In this document: in pieces, positions 8,316-17,130 of the stretch
Numbering within the stretch: the stretch's first letter is position 1
Layout of the letters: each line of letters opens with the position of its first letter
From: Embleya scabrispora DSM 41855
Lineage (GTDB): Bacteria > Actinomycetota > Actinomycetes > Streptomycetales > Streptomycetaceae
Direction: 5' to 3'
Assembly: GCF_000372745.1 (NCBI RefSeq)
Contig: NZ_KB889666.1
Location: 62,001-126,000, forward strand
DNA: 64,000 nt
Notes under the pieces: generated by a model
The model's input: the letters and a program-made list of their open reading frames with translations, nothing else
Told to the model about the DNA's origin: nothing
The model's database searches: none
Position numbers and translations under genes: made by a program

Positions 8316-9815
8316 TCACGCGTACCACCGGAAGTGCTCTCCGGGTTCGGCCAGGCTGACGACCACGGACTTCTTGAACGTGAAGCCTTCGATTCCGTCG
8401 CGGCCCAGGTCCTTCCCCAGACCGGTCATCTTGAGGCCGCCGAAAGGCGCCTCGGCGAACGGGATGGCCGGCAGGTTCACGAAGATCGAGCCGGCTTGCA
8501 GGCGTGCGGCCATCGAGTGTGCCCGCTGCACATGGGTGGTGTGGATGTTCGCCGACAACCCGTACATGTTGTCGTTCGCGAGTTGCACGGCCTGCTCCGG
8601 GGTCTCGAACCGAATCGCGGCCAGGACCGGGCCGAAGACCTCCTGTTGGGCCAACTGCGAACCGTTGTCGACGCCGTCCAGGATTGTCGGTGTGTAGAAG
8701 GTGTCGGCCAGACCGGCCACGGTGAGCGGCTCGCCGCCGGTCAGAAGCCGGGCTCCGTCGCTCACTCCGGCTTCGACGCACCGGTGGACCTCATCGAGAT
8801 GCGAGCGGGAGATCAATGCGCCGACCTGGGTGGTCGCGTCCAGCGGGTCGCCGACCCGCAGCCGCCCGGCGCGCTCGACGAGGCGGCCGAGGAACTCCTC
8901 GTGCACGGTGCTCTGGACGAGAAGGCGCGAGCCGGCGGCACAGACTTCTCCCTGGTTGAGGAAGATGCCGAACAAGGTGGCCTCGACGGCCGCGTCCAGG
9001 TCGGCGTCGCCGAAGACGATGTTCGCCGACTTGCCCCCGCACTCCAGCGTCAGGGCTTTCATGGTCGGGGCTGCGCGAGACATGATCGTCTGCCCGACCG
9101 ATGTGGAGCCGGTGAAACTGACCTTGGCCACCCCGGGGTGGGTGACGAGTGCATCGCCGATGGCCGATGGACCGGTGACGACGTTGAAGACACCGGCCGG
9201 GATACCCACGTCCTGCGCCAACTCGGCAAGCCGCAGCATGCTCAGCGGGGTGAGGCCGGCCGGCTTGAGCACCACGGTATTGCCTGCGGCCAGAGCGGGT
9301 GCCACCTTCCACGACCCGATCGACAACGGGCCGTTCCACGGGACGATGGCACCGACGACACCGAGGGGCTGCCGAATGGTGTAGTTGAGGACGGGCATGC
9401 TCGAATTGGGGATCGTCTCACCGTAGAGCTTGTCCGCCCAGGTGCCGTAGTAGTCGAAGCACGCGGCCGTCCCGGGGATGTCGAGCTCCGACGTTTCCCG
9501 GATCGGCTTTCCGACATTGCGGGTCTCCAGCTCGGCGAGCTCCTCGCGATGCGCGTCGACTGCGGCGCCGAGCGCGCGCAACAGCTTGCCGCGCTCACGG
9601 GGGCTCATGGCGCCCCACTCGCCGTGGAACGCGGTGGTCGCGGCGTCCACGGCGCGGTCGACGTCCGCGGCCGAGCTGTGGGCGACCTCCGCCAAGGTCT
9701 CCCCCGTCGCGGGGTTGCGCACGGCGAGCTGTTGCCGCGTCGCGGACGGAGCGAAGGTGCCGCCGATGAAGTTGCCCCACACGCGGGTGGCTTCAGCCGT
9801 CGTTTCGGTGGTCAT
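8316..9815 (-). CDS. NAD(P)-dependent aldehyde dehydrogenase
   Basis: The 499-residue protein is a full-length aldehyde dehydrogenase that oxidises an aldehyde to its acid. The key residues are in place: Asn161 in IVPWNGPLS, Glu258 in LTLECGGKSANI, and the nucleophile Cys292 in NQGEVCAAGSRL. The Rossmann segment VSFTGSTSVGQ and the C-terminal EAPFGGLKMTGLGKDLG are also present. It resembles the benzaldehyde, betaine and aminobutyraldehyde branch. It lies in the minus-strand operon between the transporter ATPase (85 bp upstream) and the aminotransferase. With the ThDP enzyme encoded divergently at 19637 it could oxidise the aldehyde made by 2-oxo acid decarboxylation; this is inference. Confidence 0.92.
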   Translation of the reverse strand: MTTETTAEATRVWGNFIGGTFAPSATRQQLAVRNPATGETLAEVAHSSAADVDRAVDAATTAFHGEWGAMSPRERGKLLRALGAAVDAHREELAELETRNVGKPIRETSELDIPGTAACFDYYGTWADKLYGETIPNSSMPVLNYTIRQPLGVVGAIVPWNGPLSIGSWKVAPALAAGNTVVLKPAGLTPLSMLRLAELAQDVGIPAGVFNVVTGPSAIGDALVTHPGVAKVSFTGSTSVGQTIMSRAAPTMKALTLECGGKSANIVFGDADLDAAVEATLFGIFLNQGEVCAAGSRLLVQSTVHEEFLGRLVERAGRLRVGDPLDATTQVGALISRSHLDEVHRCVEAGVSDGARLLTGGEPLTVAGLADTFYTPTILDGVDNGSQLAQQEVFGPVLAAIRFETPEQAVQLANDNMYGLSANIHTTHVQRAHSMAARLQAGSIFVNLPAIPFAEAPFGGLKMTGLGKDLGRDGIEGFTFKKSVVVSLAEPGEHFRWYA

Positions 9816-9900
9816 CGTACGGGCCCTTCGAATCGGTCGGAAAGGTTGACCGCATGTCTGCGGTGGGCCTGAGCAGTTGCTTCCGTGCCCCGCCCGGGCA

Positions 9901-10884
9901 CTATGCGCTCGCCTGCCGCTCGTAGAGCAGGCAGGCCGCTTCGTGCCCGCCCGCCCCGACCGGTAGCAGCTTGGGAACCGTCCTGGTGCACGCCTCCACG
10001 GCTACCGGGCAGCGATCGGTGAACAGGCAGCCGTGCGCCGCACCGGGAGTCGGGGGAAGCTCGTCGGGCAGCTCCACGGTGCCGTCCCACTTTTGGTCGA
10101 TGCGAGGAATCGAGGCGACCAGTTGTTGCGAGTAGGGATGCTGGGGACGGCTGAGAACGGTGCTCCCCATGCCGTGCTCGACGGTGACCCCGCGGTACAT
10201 CAAGAAGGTCTCGTCGGCGATCTGGTGCGCTGTGGCGAGGTCGTGGGTGATGTAGAGGAAGGAGATACCGTGCTCGTCGCGCATCCGCTGCATGATCCGC
10301 AGGATCATCGAGCGTAGTGATGCGTCGATCATCGAAACCGGCTCGTCGGCGACGATCAGGTCCGGCTTGAGCAGATAGGCGCGCGCCATCATGATCCGCT
10401 GGCGCTGGCCGCCGCTGAGCTGGTGCGGATACTTGTGCAGGACCTCGGCGGCGTTCAGGGAGACGACCGACAGCGCTTCCTCGATCAGGGCCTGTGCGTC
10501 GTGGCGCTGCCTGGCGAGCCGGAAGTTGCGGATCACCGTGTCGAAAGTGTGGCTGACCCGGTAGAAGGGGTTGAACGTGCCGTAGGGATCTTGGAAGACA
10601 GCCTGCACGTATCGGCGGAACTTCTTGCGGTCCACGCGGCCGAGGCGTGAGATGTCGCGCCCCTTGAACATGATCTTGCCCTCGGTCAGCGGAACCAGTC
10701 CGAGGATCGCGGAGGCGAGGGTCGACTTCCCACTACCGCTCTCCCCCGCGATCGTGACGATGCGCGCCTCGCCCGCGGGGATCACGAGGTTGAAGTTGTC
10801 CAGGACGGTCGGCGTCGCGCCCGAGCCGTCATGCGCCGGGTATCGCTTGGTGGCCCCGATGATCTCGAGCAGCGCATCATTCAT
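9901..10884 (-). CDS. Peptide-type ABC transporter ATPase (DppF/OppF type)
   Basis: This 327-residue cytoplasmic ATPase drives import through the DppB/DppC-type permeases encoded upstream. It has Walker A GESGSGKST, signature LSGGQRQRI, Walker B LIVADEPVS and the C-terminal oligopeptide-transporter extension (CLFTDRCPVAVEACT) with clustered Cys. The first codons overlap the end of the DppD-type gene by 8 bp, so translation is coupled. The DppD/OppD/NikD type family also carries nickel chelates; given the nickel-pincer genes nearby, nickel or a substrate amide are both worth considering as cargo, but the sequence does not decide. Confidence 0.9.
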   Translation of the reverse strand: MNDALLEIIGATKRYPAHDGSGATPTVLDNFNLVIPAGEARIVTIAGESGSGKSTLASAILGLVPLTEGKIMFKGRDISRLGRVDRKKFRRYVQAVFQDPYGTFNPFYRVSHTFDTVIRNFRLARQRHDAQALIEEALSVVSLNAAEVLHKYPHQLSGGQRQRIMMARAYLLKPDLIVADEPVSMIDASLRSMILRIMQRMRDEHGISFLYITHDLATAHQIADETFLMYRGVTVEHGMGSTVLSRPQHPYSQQLVASIPRIDQKWDGTVELPDELPPTPGAAHGCLFTDRCPVAVEACTRTVPKLLPVGAGGHEAACLLYERQASA

Positions 10885-11884
10885 GCGAGACGTCCTCAGA
10901 CACGGAAGAGGCGGGCGGTTGTGCCTGCGCGAAGTGGCAGAAGGAGATCCGGTCGGGCGAGACCCGCACCGCCGGCGGCGCCGTGCCGCGGCATACGTCG
11001 GCCGCCTTGGGGCAGCGGCCCTGGAAGATGCATCCGGCAGGCGGGTGGCGCAGGTCCGGCATGCGATGCTCGCCGGTCATGACCGTCAGATCCTTGCCCG
11101 GCGTGGGCACGGAGCCGACGAGTTGGGCGGTGTAGGGGTGGGCGGGCGCGGCGAAGACCTCGGCGGTCGGCCCGGACTCGACGATCTTGCCGGCGTACAT
11201 CACCGCTATACGGTCGGCGAGTTGAGCCATCAGGCCCATGTCGTGGCCGATCATGACGATCGCCACGTCGAGCCTCTTCTTGATGTTGTCGAGGGTCTGC
11301 GCCACCACGCGCTGGACGATCACATCGAGAGCACTTGTCGGCTCGTCCGCGATGATCAGCTCGGGTTCGAGCGCGATGGCCATGGCGATGCAGGCTCGCT
11401 GCTTCATTCCGCCGCTGAGCTGGTGGGGGTACATGTCGGCGACGCGGGAGGGCAGGCCCACCGAGTTCAGGTGGCCCAGTATCCGTTCACGCAGTGCCGA
11501 ACGGTCGATGCGGTCGTCGGTGTGGGCCTTGATCACATCCGCCAGTTGCCTGCCCACCGGCAGGACGGGGTTGAGTGAGTTCTGCGCGCCCTGGGGGATA
11601 AAAGCGACCTTCGACCAGCGTACCCGGCGCAGTTGCTCACCCGAGAGGGCCAGCAGGTCCACCCCGCCCAGCGTCGCGGTGCCTGCGTGGGTGCGGCCGG
11701 GGGGCTGAAGCAGGCGGAGCAGCGCCATGGCGGTCGTTGTCTTGCCGCAGCCGGACTCGCCTATCAGTCCGAGGAGTTCGCCCGCGCGGACGTCGAAGTC
11801 GATGCCGCTGACGGCGTGTACCACGCCGCGCGTGGTGTCGTATCGGATGTCGAGGCCGCGTACCTCGAGCCCGGCGGTGCTCAC
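10877..11884 (-). CDS. Peptide-type ABC transporter ATPase (DppD/OppD type)
   Basis: The protein is 335 residues when started at the GTG at 11884, whose GTGA overlaps the stop of the permease gene before it. It contains Walker A GESGCGKTTT, signature LSGGMKQRA, Walker B LIIADEPTSALD and the C-terminal Cys-rich GCIFQGRCPKAADVC extension. It pairs with the DppF-type ATPase to form the heterodimeric nucleotide-binding unit of a peptide/nickel-class importer. An upstream extension of the open frame exists but overlaps the permease gene entirely and is not used. Confidence 0.9.
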   Translation of the reverse strand: MSTAGLEVRGLDIRYDTTRGVVHAVSGIDFDVRAGELLGLIGESGCGKTTTAMALLRLLQPPGRTHAGTATLGGVDLLALSGEQLRRVRWSKVAFIPQGAQNSLNPVLPVGRQLADVIKAHTDDRIDRSALRERILGHLNSVGLPSRVADMYPHQLSGGMKQRACIAMAIALEPELIIADEPTSALDVIVQRVVAQTLDNIKKRLDVAIVMIGHDMGLMAQLADRIAVMYAGKIVESGPTAEVFAAPAHPYTAQLVGSVPTPGKDLTVMTGEHRMPDLRHPPAGCIFQGRCPKAADVCRGTAPPAVRVSPDRISFCHFAQAQPPASSVSEDVSHE

Positions 11885-12825
11885 GCCTTCCCCCTGAGCC
11901 TCGGGTTGGCCACCCGGTCCAGGCCCAGTGTGACGCCCAGGAGCGCGAGAAATATCCCGAGCAGGGCGATGACGGGTGGCCCCCACCACCACCACATACC
12001 GCGGAAGATCGCCGATCCCTGCAAGGCGTCGGAGATGGTGGAGCCGAGTGTGGGATAGCGGCTGGGTGCCAGGCCCAGCGCCTCGAGGCCGGTGACCGCG
12101 AGGATCACGCCGGAGACGGTCTGCGCGAAGGTGGCCGCTATGTAGGGCAGCATGTTGGGCAGGATCTCGCGGAACATGATGCTCGGTGACGAGGCGCCGG
12201 AGAGTCGGGCCAGCGCGACGTAGCCGCGTTCGCGCATCGACAACACTTGGCCCCGCAGAACCCGTGTCGGTATCGGCCAGGCGAAGAGCGCCATGATCAG
12301 GCTGAGCCCGACGACTCCGAGGTCGGTGACGTAGCTGGCGATGACGACCAGCACGGCCAACCCCGGGATGGCGATGCCCACGTCGGTGACGGTACCGATG
12401 ACTGCGTCGATCCAGCCGCCGAAGAACCCTGCCGTGAATCCCAGGACGATTCCGACCGCGACGCCGATGCCGGCGCCGAGCAGTCCGACTTCCAGGGTCT
12501 GCGGAATACCGATGAGCATGCTTGCCAGCATGTCGCGCCCCTGGCCGTCGGTACCCAGCGGATGGCCGCCGGTGTTCGCGACGAACCCGTGCGTGACGGA
12601 CGGGTCGGCCCAGGCCGGCACCATGTTGTTCGCCGCAGCGCCGATCAGCGCCTCCTTCTTGGCGACGAAGAGCGGCGCGATCCACTTGGTGACGAAGAGG
12701 AGGGCGAGGACGCCCAGCCCGGACAGCAGCATGGGGTTGAGCCAGGGGTTGTCTCGGCGTCCTCGGCCTGCGGCGTCCGGTTGCTGCTCGGCCGATGACT
12801 CGACGAGGGAGGTCATCACTACCAT
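11881..12825 (-). CDS. Peptide-type ABC transporter permease (DppC type)
   Basis: The 314-residue membrane protein has a short cytoplasmic N-terminus, a first membrane helix around MLLSGLGVLALLFVTKWIAP, a periplasmic loop with the family DGQGRDMLASMLIG motif, then about five more helices, and the cytoplasmic EAA loop RERGYVALARLSGAS that contacts the ATPase. The start at 12825 has GAGG a few bases upstream; an in-frame ATG at 12816 is possible. It begins 7 bp after the DppB-type gene and ends overlapping the DppD-type gene. Confidence 0.9.
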   Translation of the reverse strand: MVVMTSLVESSAEQQPDAAGRGRRDNPWLNPMLLSGLGVLALLFVTKWIAPLFVAKKEALIGAAANNMVPAWADPSVTHGFVANTGGHPLGTDGQGRDMLASMLIGIPQTLEVGLLGAGIGVAVGIVLGFTAGFFGGWIDAVIGTVTDVGIAIPGLAVLVVIASYVTDLGVVGLSLIMALFAWPIPTRVLRGQVLSMRERGYVALARLSGASSPSIMFREILPNMLPYIAATFAQTVSGVILAVTGLEALGLAPSRYPTLGSTISDALQGSAIFRGMWWWWGPPVIALLGIFLALLGVTLGLDRVANPRLRGKA

Positions 12826-12832
12826 GCCTGCC

Positions 12833-13837
12833 TCACCTTCCTCTCATGTCGATGCGCGGATCGAGGAACGGATAGACCAGGTCGAGCAGGAATGTCGAGA
12901 CGGACACTCCCAGGATCAGGAAGAAGGCCACTCCTTCGATGACTGTGTAGTCGTTGGCGAGGATGGCCTGATAGAGCAGGTTTCCAAGACCGGGGTAGGC
13001 GAAGACGGTTTCGACGACCACAACACCGCCGGCCGCCGTTCCCAGTGCGAGTCCGAGCGAGGTGACCTGCGGCAGGATCGCGGTCCGTATGCCGTAGTGA
13101 AGGAATACCGAGTGTGGCCGGAGTCCTTTGGCTTCGGCCAGCATCACGTAGTCCTCGGACGTGGTCGTGATCAGCATGCCTCGCATGCCCATGGCCCAGG
13201 CGCCCATCTGGACCAGGACCACGGACAGCAGGGGCAGTATCGCGTGGCTGACCACGCTCGACACGAACGGCAGGTTCGGTCCGGGCACCACGTCGGCGCT
13301 GTACGCGCCGGAGAAGGGCAGGAGGTGCCATTGCTGCGCGAACAGGAAAAGCAGCACGATGCCGATCATGAACGCGGGAAGCGAGGAGAAGAGAAGGGTA
13401 ATGGGCAGTATCCGCCGCAGGGCGCGCGGCGACTTGGGCCAGCCCATTATCGCCCCGATCAGCGTTCCCATGACGAACGAGATCAGCGTGGCGGAGATGA
13501 CCAATCCGAATGTCCACGGCAGGGCTTCCAGTACTATGCTGTTCACCGTGGCAGGGAATTCCGACAGGGAGTATCCCTGGTCGAATCGGATCGCATTCCA
13601 CAAGTAGTCAAGATATTGGTGCCACAGTGACTCGTGCAGACCGAGCCGCTTTTCATAGGCGTTTACGAGCGATGGGTCTGCGGCGCCTCCGCCGGCCGCC
13701 AGCTTGGCGATGATCGCGTCTGCCGGGCTGCTGCGTCCGAGCCGCGGGATGATGAACATCAGGGTCAGGCCGAGCCAGACCGTCAGCACCAGCCTGGCCG
13801 CACGTCCCAGCACATAGCGCCGGGTCAGTCGGGACAT
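12833..13837 (-). CDS. Peptide-type ABC transporter permease (DppB type)
   Basis: Starting at the ATG at 13837, which follows a strong GGAGGAGAG ribosome-binding site, the product has 334 residues and about six membrane helices. The first lies at residues 12-32 (AARLVLTVWLGLTLMFIIPR). The EAA-type loop appears in DYVMLAEAKGLRPHSVFLHYG, as expected for a DppB family subunit that pairs with DppC. The longer open frame upstream runs through the intergenic hairpin and is not translated. It is the first gene after the binding-protein gene, separated from it by a 12-bp stem-loop that probably lowers downstream expression. Confidence 0.9.
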   Translation of the reverse strand: MSRLTRRYVLGRAARLVLTVWLGLTLMFIIPRLGRSSPADAIIAKLAAGGGAADPSLVNAYEKRLGLHESLWHQYLDYLWNAIRFDQGYSLSEFPATVNSIVLEALPWTFGLVISATLISFVMGTLIGAIMGWPKSPRALRRILPITLLFSSLPAFMIGIVLLFLFAQQWHLLPFSGAYSADVVPGPNLPFVSSVVSHAILPLLSVVLVQMGAWAMGMRGMLITTTSEDYVMLAEAKGLRPHSVFLHYGIRTAILPQVTSLGLALGTAAGGVVVVETVFAYPGLGNLLYQAILANDYTVIEGVAFFLILGVSVSTFLLDLVYPFLDPRIDMRGR

Positions 13838-13873
13838 GCTCTCTCCTCCGTATTTCCCGCGGTCGTGATGTTC

Positions 13874-13902
13874 GCGTGGGTGCCGTCCACCGGCACCCAC
13901 GC
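13874..13902 (-). terminator. Intra-operon stem-loop after the binding-protein gene
   Basis: A perfect 12-bp inverted repeat (GCGTGGGTGCCG / CGGCACCCACGC) with a 5-nt loop sits 5 bp beyond the stop of the substrate-binding-protein gene and before the permease gene. There is no U-tract. Such hairpins in ABC operons usually stabilise the upstream message or attenuate read-through, keeping binding protein in excess over the membrane subunits. Confidence 0.7.
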
Positions 13903-13907
13903 TCGCG

Positions 13908-15674
13908 TCAGCGGGCCGGCTGGATCGTGTGCAGGAGCTTTTGGACGGACGAGGAAACGTACAGACCCCATACATAGGGATTTGCCGCGGTGGGCCAATC
14001 CGTCCAGTTCCGAGTACTGACCGGGTTGATCTGATAGTTGTTGAGCAGCGGGATCATCGGAAGATCCTGGTACCAGTAGCCCAGAGCTTCCATGACCAGC
14101 TTCTGCACATTCGTGGAGTCGTTGGGCGGCACTTGGGCCAGCTTGTCGACGACCCCGCTGTACTTCTTGGCGTTGTCGGTGTCCCAGCGGAAGGGATTGG
14201 CATAGAAGCCGGAGATCTTTTCTCCCTTCGACACGAGGTGGCTGACGTTGAAGGCGTTCAGCGATTCCCAGGGATGCGTCGTGCTGCCGCACGATCCGAA
14301 GAACAGGTTGGCCTGGAAATTCCCGGAAGTCTCGTCCGCGACGAAATTCGGAACCGTCAGCTTGTCCTGAGAGGCGTCGATGCCGATCTGGCGCAGTTGT
14401 TCCACCAGGACGGCGGTCACCGCGTTCTTCGGTGCGGCGTCGAAGTTCTTGATGACGAGGGTGAGTTTCTTGCCGTCCTTCTCGAAGACTCCGGAACCAC
14501 CGCGGTGGTAGCCGGCGGCTTCGAACATGCTCTTGGCCTTGGCCGCATCGAAGGTGCCGACGTTCGTCCTATCCGCTTCGGCGGAGCCGGTCACTGCGGT
14601 GACCTGGTTGATGGCCGGGAAATCGGGGAACGGCGTCAGCATGGGCTTCGAGGCGCCCGAGAATGCCACGTCGATCAGCTTTTGGCGGTCGATGGCGTAG
14701 TTCACGGCCCAGCGCAGTTTCGGGTCGTTCCAGGGGCTTCGGGAGGTGTTGAAGTCCAGCGAGTATCCGCACACGTCGGGCTGCCCGTACGGCGGCCTCG
14801 TCTGCCAGGTCTGGATTTTCGTGTCGTTCGCCTTCAGCGCCTGGTAGGTGCCGAGCGAGAACTGCGCCCCGACGTCGAGAGCGCCGCTTGCCATCGCGGA
14901 AGCCCGCGTCGACTCGGTCCCGAGTGCGGTCCACTGCAGCTTCTTCGGGGCCGGTAGCGGCTGGAACTTTGCTGCTACCCCCCACCAGTTGTCCGAGCGG
15001 GTGTAGGTGAACGTGTTCGGTGTGACGGAGGCCAGTCGGTACGGTCCGGTGCCGACGGGCCAGCCCTTCTTCGGGTCGTAGTTGGTGAAGGTCGCGACAT
15101 CGTTTTGCTGCGCCCAGATGTGCTTCGGCAGCACGACCAAGGTCTTGGAGGCCAGTGCGGTGCTGAACAGGCGCAGGGCGAAGAGCGGGTCCGGCTTGTC
15201 GACTTCGAGCGTCACCGTCAGCGGATCGACGGCATGCGCGGTGACGTCTTTGACGTCGAGCGAGCCACTGAGGATCTTGCCCGTCTTGATCAGGTCGACC
15301 GTGTAGACGACGTCGTCCGCGGTGAACGGCTCTCCGTCGCTCCACTTGATGCCGTTCTTGAGCTTGAGGGTCCACACCTTGTTGGCGGCATCGGGCGCGA
15401 TGTCGTCGGCCAGCCACGGCTCGAGTTTGCCGGTGGACACGTCGGTGATGAACAACGGCTCGTAGACAGCCTGGATCAAACCATTGACCTGGTTGCCCCC
15501 GTATGGGCTGAAGTTCGTTACGGCGTCAGGCTTGCCCTGGTCCATGTCGAAGACGACCGTACTGGACCGGTCCGTCTTGGGGGTCGAACCGGAGGTGCAG
15601 CCGGCCAAGGCCAGCAGCGTGGCAAGCCCCACCGACGCGAACCCTCGGGTGGCTCTGGCTCTTCGAGCTGTCAT
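13908..15674 (-). CDS. Peptide/nickel-class ABC transporter substrate-binding lipoprotein
   Basis: The 588-residue protein is an extracytoplasmic solute-binding protein of family 5. The N-terminus is a lipoprotein signal peptide ending in the lipobox LALAGC with Cys26. The mature part has the family pattern VYEPLFITDVSTGKLEPWLA, LKNGIKWSDGEPFTADDVVY, VGTGPYRLAS and LRWAVNYAIDRQKLID. I use the ATG at 15674, which overlaps the stop of the preceding 96-aa gene in ATGA; the longer open frame runs over that gene. The ligand is unknown; the adjacent amidase suggests a small amide or peptide-like compound. Confidence 0.9.
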   Translation of the reverse strand: MTARRARATRGFASVGLATLLALAGCTSGSTPKTDRSSTVVFDMDQGKPDAVTNFSPYGGNQVNGLIQAVYEPLFITDVSTGKLEPWLADDIAPDAANKVWTLKLKNGIKWSDGEPFTADDVVYTVDLIKTGKILSGSLDVKDVTAHAVDPLTVTLEVDKPDPLFALRLFSTALASKTLVVLPKHIWAQQNDVATFTNYDPKKGWPVGTGPYRLASVTPNTFTYTRSDNWWGVAAKFQPLPAPKKLQWTALGTESTRASAMASGALDVGAQFSLGTYQALKANDTKIQTWQTRPPYGQPDVCGYSLDFNTSRSPWNDPKLRWAVNYAIDRQKLIDVAFSGASKPMLTPFPDFPAINQVTAVTGSAEADRTNVGTFDAAKAKSMFEAAGYHRGGSGVFEKDGKKLTLVIKNFDAAPKNAVTAVLVEQLRQIGIDASQDKLTVPNFVADETSGNFQANLFFGSCGSTTHPWESLNAFNVSHLVSKGEKISGFYANPFRWDTDNAKKYSGVVDKLAQVPPNDSTNVQKLVMEALGYWYQDLPMIPLLNNYQINPVSTRNWTDWPTAANPYVWGLYVSSSVQKLLHTIQPAR

Positions 15675-15961
15675 GACGGTTCTCTCTTCGTTCGTGGATG
15701 TGACGAAGACGCCGGCGCGGCGGGAGACGCCGCCGAGGCACGCTTGCGGCGCCGGAGGATGAGGGGCAACCGGAACACATAACCGATCACCGCCGGCCGA
15801 AAGGCCATTCGTAGGAACGCGATGACATCTTCTGCTTCGACATAGGCCTTGACCTTCAGGGCCTTCTCGTTTCCGCCGCTGGTGATGACGAGGGCATCGC
15901 CGTCGGGGGCCAGCGCGCCGATGGTGAACTCCATCCGCGCAAGCTTCGTCACAACACGCAT
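15671..15961 (-). CDS. Small conserved-looking protein of unknown function
   Basis: This 96-residue product begins 6 bp after the amidase stop and its stop overlaps the binding-protein start, so it is translated as part of the operon. The N-terminal 50 residues look like a small alpha/beta fold (LARMEFTIGALAPDGDALVI, then EKALKVKAYVEAEDVIAFLR), followed by a hydrophobic stretch FRPAVIGYVFRLPLIL and a basic, Ala/Pro/Ser-rich tail. I recognise no family. The hydrophobic stretch could bind the membrane, hinting at a role with the transporter, but that is inference. Confidence 0.7.
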   Translation of the reverse strand: MRVVTKLARMEFTIGALAPDGDALVITSGGNEKALKVKAYVEAEDVIAFLRMAFRPAVIGYVFRLPLILRRRKRASAASPAAPASSSHPRTKREPS

Positions 15962-15966
15962 TCTGA

Positions 15967-17118
15967 TCAGTCCTTGCGGAGGAGGCCGCGGTTCTGGGCG
16001 CGCAGAACTCGGGATTCGAGGAGGTCGGCCATTTCCTCGGCGATGAACCCGTCCGGCGGTGTGAACTGTCCTCGCGCATACAATGTGCGCATGGCGTCAC
16101 GGGCGCCGCGCACCTTGGCGGCCAGATTGCGGGGTGGCTGCCCGTCGGGGAAGCGGTTCGCCGGGTAGATGGGATCGGCGTAGATCTCCCGGAAAGGCTC
16201 GGTCCGAACGTCGATCCAGGTGTTATGGTTGGCGATGGTGCGGTGTTCACGCAACGATTCGATGTCGATCGTCGCGGCGATGATCTGCTCGCTCGGGTAC
16301 GGCGCTTCGCGCAACACCATGCCGGTGTAGTCGATAATCATGGATCCGCCGGGGCAGAACGCCTTCGGGTAGAAGGCGTGGTTCACCTGACCCCAGTTCG
16401 AGCCGAGCAGGTAGGACATATTGTCGTGCGCGCGCGTTTGCCGGGTGAACTTCCAAAAGTCCCACGGCCGGCTCACGCCCTCGAACTCCTGGATGGCGCC
16501 CGGGTGGCAGATGACCTCGACCCCGTTGAAACCGAGTGCTCGTGAGACCTCCGGCGTGCACCCGTCGTGACACGTCATCGTTCCGAGTTTGCCGATCTCG
16601 GTGTCGAGGACGGGGAAGAGGTCTTTGATCGAGTTGCCGTAGACCTTGCCGTAGTCGTCGTACAGGTCGTGGGGACTCGAACCGAGGCCGAGGGTCGCGG
16701 GAATATGCCACTTGTGGTATTTGAGGGCGATCTCGCCGGAGGGGTCGATGATGAAGGCGGTGTTGAACCAGCGATCCGGGAATTCCGGCGTCACCTCGAT
16801 GACACCGCCGCCGGCGATGTAGATGCCGTACTCGCGCGCCTTCTCCGCGAGTACATCCATTTCCGGCCCGGGTATGCTGACCGCCTTGTCCAGGAATTGC
16901 TGGATGCCGTCCTCGCCCTTACCCGGAGTTGTCACTCCCTGCATGAAGTACTCCGGCAGGACGACCAGGCGGACGGGGACCTCCCAGAAGTAGCCGACTC
17001 CGAAGTCGATCAGCTGTGTTATTCGCTCGAGATTGGCGCGGATGCCTTCTTCGTTCTTGGCGACCGATACTTCCGGCTGGACCACGAGCGCCGTGTACTT
17101 CTCGATCCGTTCGGGCAT
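15967..17118 (-). CDS. Nitrilase-superfamily carbon-nitrogen hydrolase (amidase-like)
   Basis: The 383-residue protein has the complete catalytic triad of the nitrilase superfamily: Glu56 in VLPEYF, Lys136 in KYHKWHIP and Cys183 in GTMTCHDGC. The sequence around Cys and the long C-terminal extension resemble aliphatic amidase and formamidase more than true nitrilases. It would hydrolyse a C-N bond of an amide to an acid and ammonia. The gene is 12 bp from the FAD-oxidoreductase stop and directly precedes the 96-aa gene and transporter, so amide import followed by hydrolysis is a reasonable reading. The exact substrate is open. Confidence 0.88.
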   Translation of the reverse strand: MPERIEKYTALVVQPEVSVAKNEEGIRANLERITQLIDFGVGYFWEVPVRLVVLPEYFMQGVTTPGKGEDGIQQFLDKAVSIPGPEMDVLAEKAREYGIYIAGGGVIEVTPEFPDRWFNTAFIIDPSGEIALKYHKWHIPATLGLGSSPHDLYDDYGKVYGNSIKDLFPVLDTEIGKLGTMTCHDGCTPEVSRALGFNGVEVICHPGAIQEFEGVSRPWDFWKFTRQTRAHDNMSYLLGSNWGQVNHAFYPKAFCPGGSMIIDYTGMVLREAPYPSEQIIAATIDIESLREHRTIANHNTWIDVRTEPFREIYADPIYPANRFPDGQPPRNLAAKVRGARDAMRTLYARGQFTPPDGFIAEEMADLLESRVLRAQNRGLLRKD

Positions 17119-17130
17119 GCTGGCGACTCC

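Noticed and set aside
8100..9872. 590-codon plus-strand frame over the aldehyde dehydrogenase
   Set aside because: Antisense shadow caused by G/C in third positions; the minus strand carries all catalytic residues of the dehydrogenase.
9901..15674. The importer as a dedicated nickel transporter for the pincer cofactor
   Set aside because: The ATPases and binding protein belong to the peptide/nickel class, but the operon link is to amidase and dehydrogenase genes and no nickel-specific residue pattern can be read, so I only mention it as an option.
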